64,000 bases of DNA from Pontimicrobium aquaticum (GTDB lineage Bacteria > Bacteroidota > Bacteroidia > Flavobacteriales > Flavobacteriaceae): contig NZ_SUPL01000005.1 of the NCBI RefSeq assembly GCF_005047595.1, positions 186,001 to 250,000 of the forward strand. The letters are read 5' to 3'. Position 1 is the stretch's first letter, and every line of letters starts with the position of its first letter. Positions 45,244 through 55,600 of this stretch are shown here, piece by piece. Under the pieces are notes generated by a model. It made no database searches and was not told the DNA's origin. It saw only the letters and a program-made list of their open reading frames with translations. Both the position numbers and the translations under genes were made by a program.

Positions 45244-46431
45244 CTAGTTTATTATGGCTGCAATTCCTGGTAAAGTCTTACCCTCAAGGCTTTCTAACAT
45301 GGCACCACCACCAGTACTCACGTAGCTTACTTTCTCTTCAAATCCAAATTGTTTTACTGCTGCTACAGAATCTCCTCCTCCAACTAGTGAAAAAGCGCCT
45401 TTTTCAGTAGCATTTGCTATGGCATGCCCTAATGCTATAGTGCCTTTAGCAAAGTTAGGCATTTCAAACACGCCAAGTGGTCCGTTCCATAAAATGGTTT
45501 TGGAGTTTGAAATGACGTTTGCAAATAATGCTTCTGTATTTGGCCCAACATCTAATCCCATCCAACCGTTAGGAATTTTGTCTATATCGCATGTGTTGGT
45601 GTGTGCATTGTTGTTAAAAGCATCTGCAATAATCGCATCAACAGGAAGATGAATAGAAACATTTTTTGATTTGGCTTTTTCTAAAATATCATTGGCAAGC
45701 TCTAATTTGTCATCTTCAACTAACGAGTCTCCTATTTGTCCTCCTTGTGCTTTTATAAATGTAAAGGTCATTCCTCCTCCAATAATAAGATGATCTATCT
45801 TATCTAGAATGTTATCTATTATAGTGATTTTCGAAGACACCTTTGCACCACCAAGTACAGCTGTAACAGGTTTTTCTCCAGAGGTCATTACTTTTTCTAT
45901 GCTTTCAATTTCTTTTGCTAATAACTTTCCAAAACATTTACTTTCTGGGAAAAACTTAGCTACTACGGTCGTTGATGCATGCGCTCTGTGCGCTGTTCCA
46001 AACGCATCATTTACATATACATCTCCTAATTTTGCCAGCTGTTTTGCAAAGGCTTCATCTCCTTGTTTTTCTTCTTCATGGAAACGAAGGTTCTCTAACA
46101 ATAATATTTGTCCTGCCTGTAAATTTGTTGCTGCCGTTTGGGCATCTCCCCCAATGCAGTTGTTAGCAAATTTTACTTCAACACCAATAATTTCTTCTAC
46201 TTTTTTAACAATGTGTCTTAACGAAAACTCATCTTGTACACCTTTTGGTCTTCCTAAATGCGACATTAATATGCAACTTCCACCATCCTCTAAAATTTTT
46301 ATTATCGTAGATTTTGCAGATATAATTCGTGTAGCATCAGTTACTTCAAATTTTTCATTTAAAGGCACATTAAAGTCAACTCTAATTAGCGCTTTTTTGT
46401 TTTCAAAGTTAATATCATCAACTGTTTTCAT
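45244..46431 (-). CDS. pgk: Phosphoglycerate kinase
   Basis: The 395-residue enzyme makes ATP from 1,3-bisphosphoglycerate in glycolysis. It has [18 protein letters not shown], the nucleotide-binding [13 protein letters not shown] near the C-terminus, and [13 protein letters not shown]. Length matches the family. A -7 box on the minus strand lies 29 bases before the ATG. Confidence 0.98.
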   Translation of the reverse strand: MKTVDDINFENKKALIRVDFNVPLNEKFEVTDATRIISAKSTIIKILEDGGSCILMSHLGRPKGVQDEFSLRHIVKKVEEIIGVEVKFANNCIGGDAQTAATNLQAGQILLLENLRFHEEEKQGDEAFAKQLAKLGDVYVNDAFGTAHRAHASTTVVAKFFPESKCFGKLLAKEIESIEKVMTSGEKPVTAVLGGAKVSSKITIIDNILDKIDHLIIGGGMTFTFIKAQGGQIGDSLVEDDKLELANDILEKAKSKNVSIHLPVDAIIADAFNNNAHTNTCDIDKIPNGWMGLDVGPNTEALFANVISNSKTILWNGPLGVFEMPNFAKGTIALGHAIANATEKGAFSLVGGGDSVAAVKQFGFEEKVSYVSTGGGAMLESLEGKTLPGIAAIIN

Positions 46432-46459
46432 AGTGTATTGGTTGTTTTAATCTAAAAAG

Positions 46460-46467
46460 CAAAATTA
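46460..46467 (-). promoter_or_regulatory. -7 promoter box TAATTTTG of pgk
   Basis: The minus strand reads TAATTTTG, 28 bases before the pgk start codon, in the 148-base gap shared with the divergent holB promoter. Confidence 0.5.
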
Positions 46468-46567
46468 GTTAGCAATATTAATCCTTTTAAGGTTTTTATA
46501 ATATTATTTTATTAGTTTTTTAGTTTAATCATATTTAAATTGACGCCTAAAATACTAAAACATAAGT

Positions 46568-46575
46568 TATATTTG
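46568..46575 (+). promoter_or_regulatory. -7 promoter box TATATTTG of holB
   Basis: The box ends only four bases before the ATG at 46580. With transcription starting a few bases after the box, the mRNA would have almost no leader. Confidence 0.6.
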
Positions 46576-46579
46576 CGAT

Positions 46580-47734
46580 ATGCTTTTTTGTGATATAATA
46601 GGTCAAGAACATCTTAAAAAACACTTAACTAATAGTGTTGATAATGGAAGGATTCCTCATGCACAATTATTTGTTGGAAAAGAGGGTGTTGGTACCTTGC
46701 CAATGGCGATAGCCTACGCACAATATATTTTATGCCATAATACTGATAGCGAAAACTCATCTGGTGATAACGCTTGTAATTTAAAGTTTAATAATCTTTC
46801 TCATCCTGATTTACATTTTGCATATCCTGTCGCCAATAATGATACAGTAAAAAGACATCCTGTTTCCAAACTGTTTTTAGAGGATTGGCGAAACTTATTA
46901 AAAGAACAATCTTATTGCAACTTATTTGATTGGTATAGGCAATTAGGGATAGACAATAAACAAGGGCAAATTGGTGTTGATGAAGCGCATGAAATTGTAA
47001 AATCTCTTACGTTAAAATCTTACGAAGGAGGTTATAAAGTTATGTTGATTTGGATGGCTGAAAAAATGAATATTGCTTGTGCTAATAAACTTTTAAAACT
47101 AATTGAAGAGCCTCCAAATAAAACCATCTTTATTTTAATTACCGAAGATGAAGAGCAAATAATTTCAACCATAAAATCTCGTTGCCAAATATTAAGGTTT
47201 CCTCCTCTTGCCGAAAACGATATTAAAGACGCGCTTATAAAAAAATATAGTATTGATGAGGCTGTTGCAACAAAAATTGCTCATCAATCTAATGGTAATT
47301 TTAATAAAGCTTGTGACTTGGTGTATCACGATAGTGAAGACATACAGTTTGAAGAGTGGTTTATATTTTGGATTAGAAGTGCTTTTAAGGCTAAAGGAAA
47401 TAAATCTGCCATTCACGATTTAATGTCGTGGAGTGAGGAAGTTGCCAAAACTGGTCGTGAAACACAAAAACAATTTTTACAATTTTGTTTAGACTTTTTC
47501 AGACAAGCACTGTTATATAATTATCAAGCAAAGGATTTGGTATTTATGGAGCCTAAATCTGATAATTTTAAGCTTGAAAAATTTGCGCCATTTGTTCATG
47601 GAAATAACATTATGGACATTAGTGAAGAATTGCAAGATGCTATTTACCATATAGAACGTAATGGGAATTCTAAAATTATACTAACCGATTTGTCAATCAA
47701 ATTAACACGATTGCTTCACAAGAAATCTGCTTAA
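46580..47734 (+). CDS. holB: DNA polymerase III subunit delta'
   Basis: The 384-residue protein begins FCDIIGQEHLKKHLTNSVDNGRIPHAQLFVG, the clamp-loader subunit pattern. The P-loop is degenerate (GKEGVGTLP, no Lys), as expected for delta', which does not hydrolyse ATP. It also has NIACANKLLKLIEEPPNKTIFILITE and the SRC-type motif TIKSRCQILRF. It is followed after one base by a lipid kinase gene, so the two are probably cotranscribed. The start is at ATG 46580, with a promoter box almost adjacent. Confidence 0.93.
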   Translation: MLFCDIIGQEHLKKHLTNSVDNGRIPHAQLFVGKEGVGTLPMAIAYAQYILCHNTDSENSSGDNACNLKFNNLSHPDLHFAYPVANNDTVKRHPVSKLFLEDWRNLLKEQSYCNLFDWYRQLGIDNKQGQIGVDEAHEIVKSLTLKSYEGGYKVMLIWMAEKMNIACANKLLKLIEEPPNKTIFILITEDEEQIISTIKSRCQILRFPPLAENDIKDALIKKYSIDEAVATKIAHQSNGNFNKACDLVYHDSEDIQFEEWFIFWIRSAFKAKGNKSAIHDLMSWSEEVAKTGRETQKQFLQFCLDFFRQALLYNYQAKDLVFMEPKSDNFKLEKFAPFVHGNNIMDISEELQDAIYHIERNGNSKIILTDLSIKLTRLLHKKSA

Positions 47735-47735
47735 G

Positions 47736-48662
47736 GTGTCGAACTCCAAAAAATGGTTCATCATAATTAATCCAACTTCTGGAAACGGAAAGGCCAAAAC
47801 CCTTTGGCCTAAAATCGAAAACCAATTAAATCATGAGAGATTTCAGTATGTATTTCACTTTACAAGTAGTGGATTACATAATGTTGAATTAATACATAAC
47901 GCTGTAAATCAGGGTTTTAATAAAATTATCTGTATTGGTGGCGATGGTACCATACACAACACAGTTAATGGTATCATGTTACAAACTATAAGCCCTACTT
48001 CAAGCATTAATGTTGGTGTAATTCCTATAGGAACTGGAAACGATTGGGTGAAAACCTATAATATTCCAAAAGATTATAAAAAAGCCATTGATACTATTAA
48101 AAATGGAACTATTTCTCAACAAGATATTGGTAAAATAGAGTTTTTAGATTCTCAAAAGGAAGCTGTTTTTTTCAATAACTTAGCTGGAGTGGGTTTTGAT
48201 GGTTATGTAGTTAGTAAAGTAGGTAAATACAAGCATTTTGGTGCTTTGGCCTACCTTATTGGAGCTATTTCAGGATTATTTTCTTTTAAGAATTTTGATG
48301 TGGAAGTTGTTGCTAATTCACAAAAAATTAAAACAAAAAGTTTGATGGTTTTAATTGGGCTTTGTAAGTATTCTGGTGGAGGTATGCAATTAACGGAATA
48401 TACAAACCCAACTGACGGCTTGTTCGATATAAGTATTGCAAAAAACTTCAGCAAGTTAGATATCCTTAAAAATTTGGTGAAACTTTTTAATGGAAGCATC
48501 GTGAAGCTTAAAAAAGTTGAAACATTCAAGACAAATACAATTTCTGTTAATTGTAAAAACAAATTGAACATTCCTTTTGTTCAAGCTGATGGCGAGCTAA
48601 TTGGAACAGGAGGTATTAAGGTACAGATTATACCAAAAGCGTTTTCGTTTTATACAAAATAA
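47736..48662 (+). CDS. Diacylglycerol/lipid kinase family protein
   Basis: The 308-residue protein has the lipid kinase core: IIINPTSGNGKA, IGGDGTIHNTVNG and GVIPIGTGNDWVKTY near residue 110. It should phosphorylate a lipid such as diacylglycerol at the membrane. The start codon is GTG (SNSKKWF), two bases after the holB stop. A hairpin follows the stop codon and separates the gene from the convergent OmpH-like gene. Confidence 0.92.
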   Translation: MSNSKKWFIIINPTSGNGKAKTLWPKIENQLNHERFQYVFHFTSSGLHNVELIHNAVNQGFNKIICIGGDGTIHNTVNGIMLQTISPTSSINVGVIPIGTGNDWVKTYNIPKDYKKAIDTIKNGTISQQDIGKIEFLDSQKEAVFFNNLAGVGFDGYVVSKVGKYKHFGALAYLIGAISGLFSFKNFDVEVVANSQKIKTKSLMVLIGLCKYSGGGMQLTEYTNPTDGLFDISIAKNFSKLDILKNLVKLFNGSIVKLKKVETFKTNTISVNCKNKLNIPFVQADGELIGTGGIKVQIIPKAFSFYTK

Positions 48663-48688
48663 AAAAGCCAAACAAAAAGTTTGGCTTT
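48656..48688 (-). terminator. Terminator between the lipid kinase and OmpH-like genes
   Basis: AAAGCCAAAC pairs with GTTTGGCTTT around a five-A loop (48664-48688). On the minus strand the stem is followed by TTTTTTATTTTG, so it terminates the OmpH-like transcript; it may also act for the plus-strand kinase gene. Confidence 0.8.
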
Positions 48689-48712
48689 GACTACTTTTAA
48701 GAAAATATCTAT

Positions 48713-49231
48713 CTACTTTTTGTTTTTATATGCTTCATTTAACGCGTCTAAAACCGTTTGAGTTAAATCGGACGTCTCTGTTCCATACATAACACTCCCT
48801 GCTTCGTTACTTCCTAAGATAAAACTGTAACCATTTGTTTTACCATAATCCTTAACAAATGCTCTTACTTTTTTGATAAGTGAATCGTTTTTAGATTGAC
48901 TCTCTTGAGCAATTTGTTGTTGCTCAAATTGTAATTGTTGAGAAATAATTTGTTCTTTTTGCTGAAACTCCTGTTGTAACTTTTGAAGATTTGCTTGCGA
49001 CATTTTTCTTGCTTTCAGTTCAGCATCCTTTATTTCTAATTGAAATGCTTGACTTAGACTATCTCTTTTCTTTTCGTAAGCTGCTATTTTCGTTTTTAGC
49101 TTTGCTTCAATATCTTTTTTCTCTTGATAGTCGTTTATCAAAACCGAATTATCCACAAATCCAATTTTTTGAGATTGCTGGCAAGACACAACACTTAAAA
49201 CCACTAAAGCAATAATTATTATTTTTTTCAT
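48713..49231 (-). CDS. OmpH/Skp-like periplasmic chaperone (lipoprotein)
   Basis: The 172-residue protein has a lipoprotein signal (IIIALVVLSVVSCQQ), then GFVDNSVLINDY, then a long Lys/Gln/Glu-rich coiled coil (about residues 40-120) and the C-terminal segment GYSFILGSN. This matches the OmpH/Skp family, which shields outer-membrane proteins in the periplasm. The lipobox Cys suggests membrane anchoring, unlike classical soluble Skp. A -7 box lies just upstream. Confidence 0.88.
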   Translation of the reverse strand: MKKIIIIALVVLSVVSCQQSQKIGFVDNSVLINDYQEKKDIEAKLKTKIAAYEKKRDSLSQAFQLEIKDAELKARKMSQANLQKLQQEFQQKEQIISQQLQFEQQQIAQESQSKNDSLIKKVRAFVKDYGKTNGYSFILGSNEAGSVMYGTETSDLTQTVLDALNEAYKNKK

Positions 49232-49255
49232 TTTATCTATTATTTTTCAATGTCG

Positions 49256-49263
49256 CAAAAATA
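49256..49263 (-). promoter_or_regulatory. -7 promoter box TATTTTTG of the OmpH-like gene
   Basis: The minus strand reads TATTTTTG followed by CGAC, 24 bases before the start codon. The remaining intergenic stretch to 49460 is AT-rich with no gene visible. Confidence 0.5.
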
Positions 49264-49460
49264 TAAAAGTAAAACATATAAATTTTTGAAATATGTGGTT
49301 ATTTATATAATAAATAAAACTTATAATAACTGCCTTATTAATATATTCAATTTATTGATTTTGAATTAAAATAAAGCCTATAAAAGGCTTAAAATTAATT
49401 TTAAAAGGAAACACCTATTAGCTCATTAAATTGATTGTTATAAGTCCTTAAAATAAAAAA

Positions 49461-50312
49461 CTACTTGTTTTGTATAACATATATGATTGATGAATACTCA
49501 TTTGTTCTCTTTGCCTTTAAGTTAGAAAGTAATCCAACCCTAAAAGCATTTAAAATATTCATGCGACCTGTTTTATACTTTTCTGAAAGTAGGCTCACAT
49601 AATAAGCATCAAACTTCATAGGAAGTATTTTTACAACGGTCATGTTTTCGCTTTCAAAAAGACTTGCAATTGATTTTTGATTGAAATGCCAAAGATGTCT
49701 TGGAACATCATAAGCAGCCCAAAACGATTTATAGTGTTTTGCATCAAAACTATGATGATTTGGTACAGCTATTATTAACGTGCCTTTTTCATTAAGTAAG
49801 TTTTTAAGAATACTTATTTGCTCCTCCAGGTTTGGTAAATGTTCAAGTACATGCCAAAGCGTAATAACATCAAAACTTTTGGGCTTGAATTTTTCTAGAT
49901 GCTCAACATTAAAAACAACATTATTGGTTTTTGTTTTAGCAATTTTCCTAGCAGACTCATTAGGTTCAATTCCGGAAACAGTCCAACCATTTTCTTGAGC
50001 CTTTTTTAAAAAATCACCAGTCCCACAACCAATGTCTAAAAGATTTTTCTCTTTAGAATTAAAAGAATTAATGAGTTTTAATTTTCGTTTTAAAGAAATA
50101 CTTCTTACCAAATGGTAAGCTTTTTCAAATAAATTTCTTTTAGAATCTGTATGAGAAATGTAGTCTTCTGTTTTATAATATTCAAAAAGTTTGTCTTCTT
50201 CAGGTTGTGGCTGAGTCTCTAAAAATCCATACTTTTTATTTAAAGCTAGTTGAAACGTTTCACCTGAAACCGAGTGATCCTTAACCGTTAAATATGATTT
50301 AGTTTCTTTCAT
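49461..50312 (-). CDS. Class I SAM-dependent methyltransferase
   Basis: The 283-residue protein has the SAM-binding motif LLDIGCGTGDFLKKA near residue 91, an acidic residue in GIEPNESA, and the later motif DVITLWHVLEHLPNLEEQ. This is the Methyltransf_11/23 type found in polysaccharide and lipid modification. The substrate is unknown. It lies 32 bases after mnmG on the same strand and a parS-like palindrome is between them. Confidence 0.85.
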   Translation of the reverse strand: MKETKSYLTVKDHSVSGETFQLALNKKYGFLETQPQPEEDKLFEYYKTEDYISHTDSKRNLFEKAYHLVRSISLKRKLKLINSFNSKEKNLLDIGCGTGDFLKKAQENGWTVSGIEPNESARKIAKTKTNNVVFNVEHLEKFKPKSFDVITLWHVLEHLPNLEEQISILKNLLNEKGTLIIAVPNHHSFDAKHYKSFWAAYDVPRHLWHFNQKSIASLFESENMTVVKILPMKFDAYYVSLLSEKYKTGRMNILNAFRVGLLSNLKAKRTNEYSSIIYVIQNK

Positions 50313-50321
50313 TTAAAAAAA

Positions 50322-50337
50322 CGTTCCACGTGGAACA
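50322..50337. other. parS-like palindrome (14 of 16) between mnmG and the methyltransferase gene
   Basis: CGTTCCACGTGGAACA contains the perfect palindrome GTTCCACGTGGAAC and matches the parS consensus TGTTNCACGTGAAACA except for two bases. It lies between the mnmG stop and the next gene and is 1.9 kb from the exact site. Confidence 0.5.
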
Positions 50338-50344
50338 TGTGCAT

Positions 50345-52222
50345 TTATCGCCCCATATAAACTAATAATACAGAGATATCATTAGGAGACACACCACTAA
50401 TTCTTGACGCCTGTGCAACTGATGTTGGCTGAATATTCTTCAGCTTTTCACGTGCCTCAAAACTCATAGATTTAATTTGTGAATAGTCAAAATTTTCTGG
50501 GATTTTCACGTACTCTAATCGATGCAATTTATCTGCATTGTTTTTTTCCTTAGCGATATAACCAGAATATTTTACTTGAATTTCAGTTTGCTCAATCACT
50601 TCATTGTCTAAATTATTATCAATTATATAATCATTTACTGAAGCAACTTTTCGCATATCATCAATGGTAATATTAGGTCTTGCAAAGATCTTAAACATCT
50701 TGTCAGATTGTTTCATTACTGAAGAATCTTTAGACTCAAGAATAGGGTTTATTTCTTCTGGTTTTACACTTGTATCTTTAAAGAACTGTACAAAATTTTC
50801 GGCTTTACTATGCTTTTCTTCCATGCGTTTTAAACGCTTATCTGAAGCAATTCCTAAATCAAAGCCTTTAGGAGTTAGTCTTAAATCGGCATTATCTTGT
50901 CTTAAAAGTGTTCTGTATTCAGCTCTCGAGGTAAACATTCTATAAGGCTCTTCTGTGCCTTTTGTAATTAAATCGTCAATCAAAACACCTATGTAAGCTT
51001 CGTCTCTTTTTAGTGTAAATGGTTCTTTTTCTTGAACTTTTAGACTAGCATTGATCCCAGCCATTAAACCTTGAGATGCTGCCTCTTCATAACCCGTAGT
51101 TCCGTTAATCTGACCAGCAAAATACAAGCCATTAACTAGCTTGGTTTCTAAGGTATCTTTTAACTGCGTTGGTGGAAAATAATCATATTCAATAGCGTAT
51201 CCAGGTCTGAAAAATTTAACGTTTTCAAAACCTGCTACAGAACGTAATGCGTTAAACTGAACATCTTCAGGTAAGGATGTTGAGAAACCGTTTACATAGT
51301 ATTCAACTGTATTCCAACCTTCTGGTTCTACAAATAACTGATGCTTGTCCTTGTTTGCAAAACGATTTATTTTATCTTCAATAGAGGGACAATACCGAGG
51401 ACCCAAACTTTTAATTCTACCGTTAAACATTGGTGAGCGATCAAAGCCTTCACGTAACAAATCGTGTACCTCAGGACTGGTGTAAGTCATATGACACGAA
51501 CGCTGTTTGGCTAATGGTTTTGTAATATCTAAATATGAAAACTTCTCAGGGTTTTCATCACCAGGTTGTACAATCATTTTAGAAAAGTCTAACGAGCGTC
51601 CATCAACTCTAGGTGGTGTTCCAGTCTTCATTCTTCCTGAATCAAAACCTAAATCAACCAACTGCTCGGTGATTCCTGTGGCTGCTCTTTCACCAGCTCT
51701 TCCGCCACCAAAACTTTTATCACCAATATGAATTAAGCCATTTAAAAAAGTACCATTAGTTAATACAACAGATTTAGCTTTTACTTCTATTCCTAATGAT
51801 GTTTTAACACCAACTATTTTACCATTACTAACAATTAAGCCAGAGACCATTTCTTGGTAGAAATCAAGGTTTGGTGTTTGCTCTAGCATCAATCTCCAGT
51901 CTTCTGCAAAACGCATTCTATCACTTTGCACTCTTGGGCTCCACATTGCAGGTCCTTTAGACTTATTAAGCATTTTAAATTGAATCGCCGAAGTATCACT
52001 TACAATACCACTATACCCTCCAAGTGCATCAATTTCACGCACAATTTGACCTTTAGCAATTCCACCCATGGCTGGGTTGCAAGACATTTGGGCAATGTTT
52101 TGAAGGTTCATGGTAATTAGCAGCGTCTTGCTTCCCATATTAGCAGCAGCAGCAGCAGCTTCACTACCAGCATGACCACCTCCAACTACTATGACATCGT
52201 ATGTATCTAAAAATAAACTCAT
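50345..52222 (-). CDS. mnmG: tRNA uridine-5-carboxymethylaminomethyl modification enzyme
   Basis: The 625-residue FAD protein modifies the wobble uridine of certain tRNAs together with MnmE. The N-terminus DVIVVGGGHAGSEAAAAAA is the FAD-binding loop, followed by MSCNPAMGGIAKGQ with the catalytic Cys, VLTNGTFLNG and GGGRAGERAATG. The C-terminal helical domain ends RISGVSPNDISVLLVYMGR. Start ATG 52222 is four bases from an exact parS site and 39 bases from a -7 box. Confidence 0.97.
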   Translation of the reverse strand: MSLFLDTYDVIVVGGGHAGSEAAAAAANMGSKTLLITMNLQNIAQMSCNPAMGGIAKGQIVREIDALGGYSGIVSDTSAIQFKMLNKSKGPAMWSPRVQSDRMRFAEDWRLMLEQTPNLDFYQEMVSGLIVSNGKIVGVKTSLGIEVKAKSVVLTNGTFLNGLIHIGDKSFGGGRAGERAATGITEQLVDLGFDSGRMKTGTPPRVDGRSLDFSKMIVQPGDENPEKFSYLDITKPLAKQRSCHMTYTSPEVHDLLREGFDRSPMFNGRIKSLGPRYCPSIEDKINRFANKDKHQLFVEPEGWNTVEYYVNGFSTSLPEDVQFNALRSVAGFENVKFFRPGYAIEYDYFPPTQLKDTLETKLVNGLYFAGQINGTTGYEEAASQGLMAGINASLKVQEKEPFTLKRDEAYIGVLIDDLITKGTEEPYRMFTSRAEYRTLLRQDNADLRLTPKGFDLGIASDKRLKRMEEKHSKAENFVQFFKDTSVKPEEINPILESKDSSVMKQSDKMFKIFARPNITIDDMRKVASVNDYIIDNNLDNEVIEQTEIQVKYSGYIAKEKNNADKLHRLEYVKIPENFDYSQIKSMSFEAREKLKNIQPTSVAQASRISGVSPNDISVLLVYMGR

Positions 52223-52225
52223 AAG

Positions 52226-52241
52226 TGTTCCACGTGAAACA
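52226..52241. other. Exact parS-type ParB binding site in the mnmG leader
   Basis: TGTTCCACGTGAAACA matches the widely conserved bacterial parS consensus TGTTNCACGTGAAACA at every position. It lies between the -7 box (52261-52268) and the start codon of mnmG. parS sites normally cluster near the replication origin. Confidence 0.8.
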
Positions 52242-52260
52242 ATTGTAAAATTAAAGTTTG

Positions 52261-52268
52261 CAAATATA
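52261..52268 (-). promoter_or_regulatory. -7 promoter box TATATTTG of mnmG
   Basis: The minus strand reads TATATTTG, 38 bases before the mnmG ATG and just after the ybeY stop codon. A parS site separates it from the start codon. Confidence 0.58.
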
Positions 52269-52284
52269 CACTAAAGCATCAGAA

Positions 52285-52695
52285 TTAATTGAGCTTGTTA
52301 AGGTAGAAGTCTTCCTTTTGACGCATTTCGATTATGTCTTCTTCATCTTTGTCTTTATAACCACAATAATGAAGAATACCATGAATCATTACTCTGTGTA
52401 GTTCGGCTTCAAAATTAACTTCGAGATTTTTAGCATTGTCTTCTACTCTTTCAACTGAGATAAAAATATCACCATGTAGTTCTTTTCCTACTGCATAGTC
52501 AAAGCTTATAATATCTGTAAACGTATCGTGTTGTAAAAATTCTACATTTAATTTGTGTAAATACTCGTCATCACAAAACACATAGTTAATATCTCCTTCT
52601 TTGAAATGTTCCTCTTTTATAGTATTGGTAATCCATTCACTCAACTTATCTTGGTTTAGTAATTGGAAATCGGTTTCGTAATTAAAACTAATCAT
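52285..52695 (-). CDS. ybeY: Endoribonuclease YbeY
   Basis: The 136-residue protein is the single-strand-specific RNase that matures rRNA. It has YVFCDDEYLHKLNVEFLQHDTFTDIISF and the metal-site region HRVMIHGILHYCGYKDKDEED. The usual third zinc-binding His of the H-x3-H-x5-H motif is replaced by Asp (HGILHYCGYKDK), a variant I recall from other Bacteroidota. Its start overlaps the end of the DUF4175 gene by eight bases, so it is translationally coupled. Confidence 0.95.
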   Translation of the reverse strand: MISFNYETDFQLLNQDKLSEWITNTIKEEHFKEGDINYVFCDDEYLHKLNVEFLQHDTFTDIISFDYAVGKELHGDIFISVERVEDNAKNLEVNFEAELHRVMIHGILHYCGYKDKDEEDIIEMRQKEDFYLNKLN

Positions 52696-55600
52696 TGGTT
52701 TTTTTAAAATACTCTTGCACTTTCTGTTTATAAACTTGCTGCAAAGGTAAGGCTTGCCTGTTTAATATTTCAGTAGTATTAAAATATTGTTTTGCTTGTT
52801 GCAATTTAGTATTGGTAAGGTTATTAAATTGTTGTTGATTGGTCTTGGACTTTCGCTTATTATCCTCACCTTGTTGAAAAGTGGCGTTTTCTAATTTTAA
52901 CAACTGATATTGAAGGTTCATCATACGCTGTAAAGTACGATTTGTAAAGCCTCTATTTAATAAATCTTTTTCTATAGACTCCATTTCTTTTAATAAATTG
53001 TTTCCTGCGCCTTTGTTTCCTTCTTTACCTAATTTATCTTCTAAGGCTTGACGTAGCTGTTGCTGCTGTTGATAAATTTTAAAGAGTTCTCCATTTAATT
53101 CTTCGCTGTTACCTCCTTCACCTTCTTGTTGCTGTCCCTCTCCTTCTTTTTGTTCACCTTCATTGCCTTCTTTACCTTTTTCACCCTCTTTTTTTTGTCC
53201 CACTTGTGATTTTTTTAAACCTTCTTCCATCTGTTTGTTGAGCTCTTCTTGACTCATAATAATATCTGGAAGTTGCATATCGCCTCCCTGACCCTGTCCT
53301 GGCGAAGGATTCATTTGGTTTTCCATATTGTCGAGAATGTCGCTTAATAAACTTGCTAAACTGTTCGCGGAGGTTACAGCATATTGCTGTGCAGCCACGC
53401 CTTGATATAGTCTGTTTTCGGCTAATTGCTCTAAAGATTTATCGATATTAAAAAACACCTCTGTAATTTCTTTATTAATATTTTCGGAAAGTGTTGGTTG
53501 ACGCAACGATAGTGCAAATAAACTATCGTCAACATGTTCAAAATGTTCTCTTAGATTTTGCTGCTTTATTAAATATTTGGCGTACTCGTTATGATTTACT
53601 TGAATGGACTTGAACTTATCCATAACATCTTCTTGATCGAACGAATACAGTACTAAGTTGTCCAGAACTTGACGGAGCATGTCTATGTCTTCAGACATTT
53701 GCTCAGCGCTTCCACTCATCATGGATTGCTGCATTTGTTCGCTCATTTGTTTCATTTTTTGAGCAGCCTTTTTTTGATTCTTTTTTGCGTTGTTTTGCTG
53801 TTGTTGCTTGTTTTCTTGATCTTGGGTTTGCTCTTTCTTTTCTAGATTTTGGCTAGCTTCTTGCTGCTCTTTTTTGATGTCTTCTTCTTTCTTTTGGTCG
53901 TTTGGAACATCAAGTGGCTCGATGAGTTTTTGATTTTCTTTACGTAGCTCTTCTAGCTTTTTTTGAATATCCTCAAATTTCTTGTTTAACTCGTCTTGTC
54001 TTTCTTTGGTGTTATTTTTTTCGGATTCTTCCGCTAATTCCTCTTGCTCCTTAGCTAATTCCTCTAATTCTGCACGAATCTTTTCAGATTTCATCGTTAC
54101 ATAATAGCGCTTAGTAAGCTCAAGTAATTGCTGTAAACTTCGTTTTCTGTTCTTGTTTTGTTTAGCAAGTTCTTCTAGTTTTTGAGATAATTCTTCTTTT
54201 TGAATTTTCTCTGAAAGCTTTTCAAGCTCTTTAAGTAATTCTTCATCTTGTTTTAGCTGCTCTTGGTTTTCCTCTAAACGCTGTTTTAAACTTTCTTTAA
54301 AAGGATCTTCTTTATCTTTTTGAAACTCATCCAAATTTTCTTTGAGTTGCTTGTTGAAGTTTTTCATCAACTCATCTTGTTCTTTTTGGCGTTTAAGAAA
54401 ATTCTCCAGTTTCTTCTTATCGTTAAAATTAAGTTCAGACTTTTCTTTTTGTGTTTTAGAAAACTCTTTTAATTCTTCATCTTGTTCTTCTAGCTTCTCA
54501 AACGAATTGTTTAAATCTTCAATTGTTTCACTTTGTTCTTTTAGTTGTTCTTGTTCAACCTCATCTTTTGTTAGCTTTCTGTAAGAAAATGTATTACTCT
54601 TCGTGCTTTTGTAATTGCTTAGCACATCGTTATCAAACACCTCAAAATACAAATCGTAACTAACGCCTTCTTTTAAGTTTAATTGGTTAGGAAACACGCT
54701 TACAAACTCGTCAAAGTTAGAGTTTGATACAATTAGCTTCTCAACTTTTTTGTCATCTTCAGCATCACTAGGATAATACACTAATTGCAATTTACTTAAA
54801 CCATAATCATCACTTACTTGACCATAGAAATACAATGTTTGACTATCGGTAGAGTCTTGTTCCATTTTTACATTAAGCTCAGGATATTGGTCACGAATTA
54901 CATTTATTGAAAATGCTAAACTCTCATAATCTTTCAAGTTTTTATTGCTAGTTTGAAGGCTATAATCTAATGATTTGTACAAGCGTTTAGATAACTGAAA
55001 TTCATTATCATTTCCTTGGAAGTTAACTAATGAATCTTGTGTATTTAAAACTACATTGTCTGTAGATTTAGTTTTTAAATTCCACGTCACTTTTGTGCCC
55101 TGAGGTACTATAGCATTACCATTGCTTTTTAAAATTTCATCTTGCTTTTTGGTGTAGGCTGGATAATCTAAAACCAAATCAAAACTCAAAAGAGTTGGTG
55201 TATTAACCACTTCTAATTTGTAATCTTTTGAAACCACTTCATTGGCTTGTAAATGAAAATTTACCGTTTCCTTTGGCTGTGTGAAAATGTATTCGAAAAC
55301 ACCTGAATTAATTTGTTTAAGATAATAGGTTTCATCGTTATAGCTTATTTGAACATTATCTGGAATAACCTCTCCTTCTGTTTGAACTATAAGTGTAAAA
55401 TCATTGTTTTCTATAGCTTTTAAACTATCATTTATTACAAAAAACTGAAAAGGTGCTGGTGGTTCGTACGCTGTTTTGTAATTAACCACACGTTCATAGC
55501 TATCACTAAACCAATTATACTTTCCGGAGACAAAAGATAACAATATAATGAGCAGCGGAATTGCAGCATACTTTAAATACTTGATGTTGCTTTTAAAGTT

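Noticed and set aside
45809-46450. Long plus-strand open frame opposite pgk
   Set aside because: pgk is unambiguous; the antisense frame has low-complexity, unlikely protein sequence.
49149-49157. Perfect DnaA box TTATCCACA
   Set aside because: A single box inside the OmpH-like coding sequence. No cluster of boxes or AT-rich unwinding region accompanies it, so it does not mark an origin.
49373-49391. AAGCC/GGCTT hairpin upstream of the methyltransferase gene
   Set aside because: Five-base stem without a T run on either strand; too weak to call a terminator.
50256-50271. parS-like CGTTTCACCTGAAACC in the methyltransferase gene
   Set aside because: The central CACGTG needed by ParB is broken (CACCTG), and the site lies in codons.
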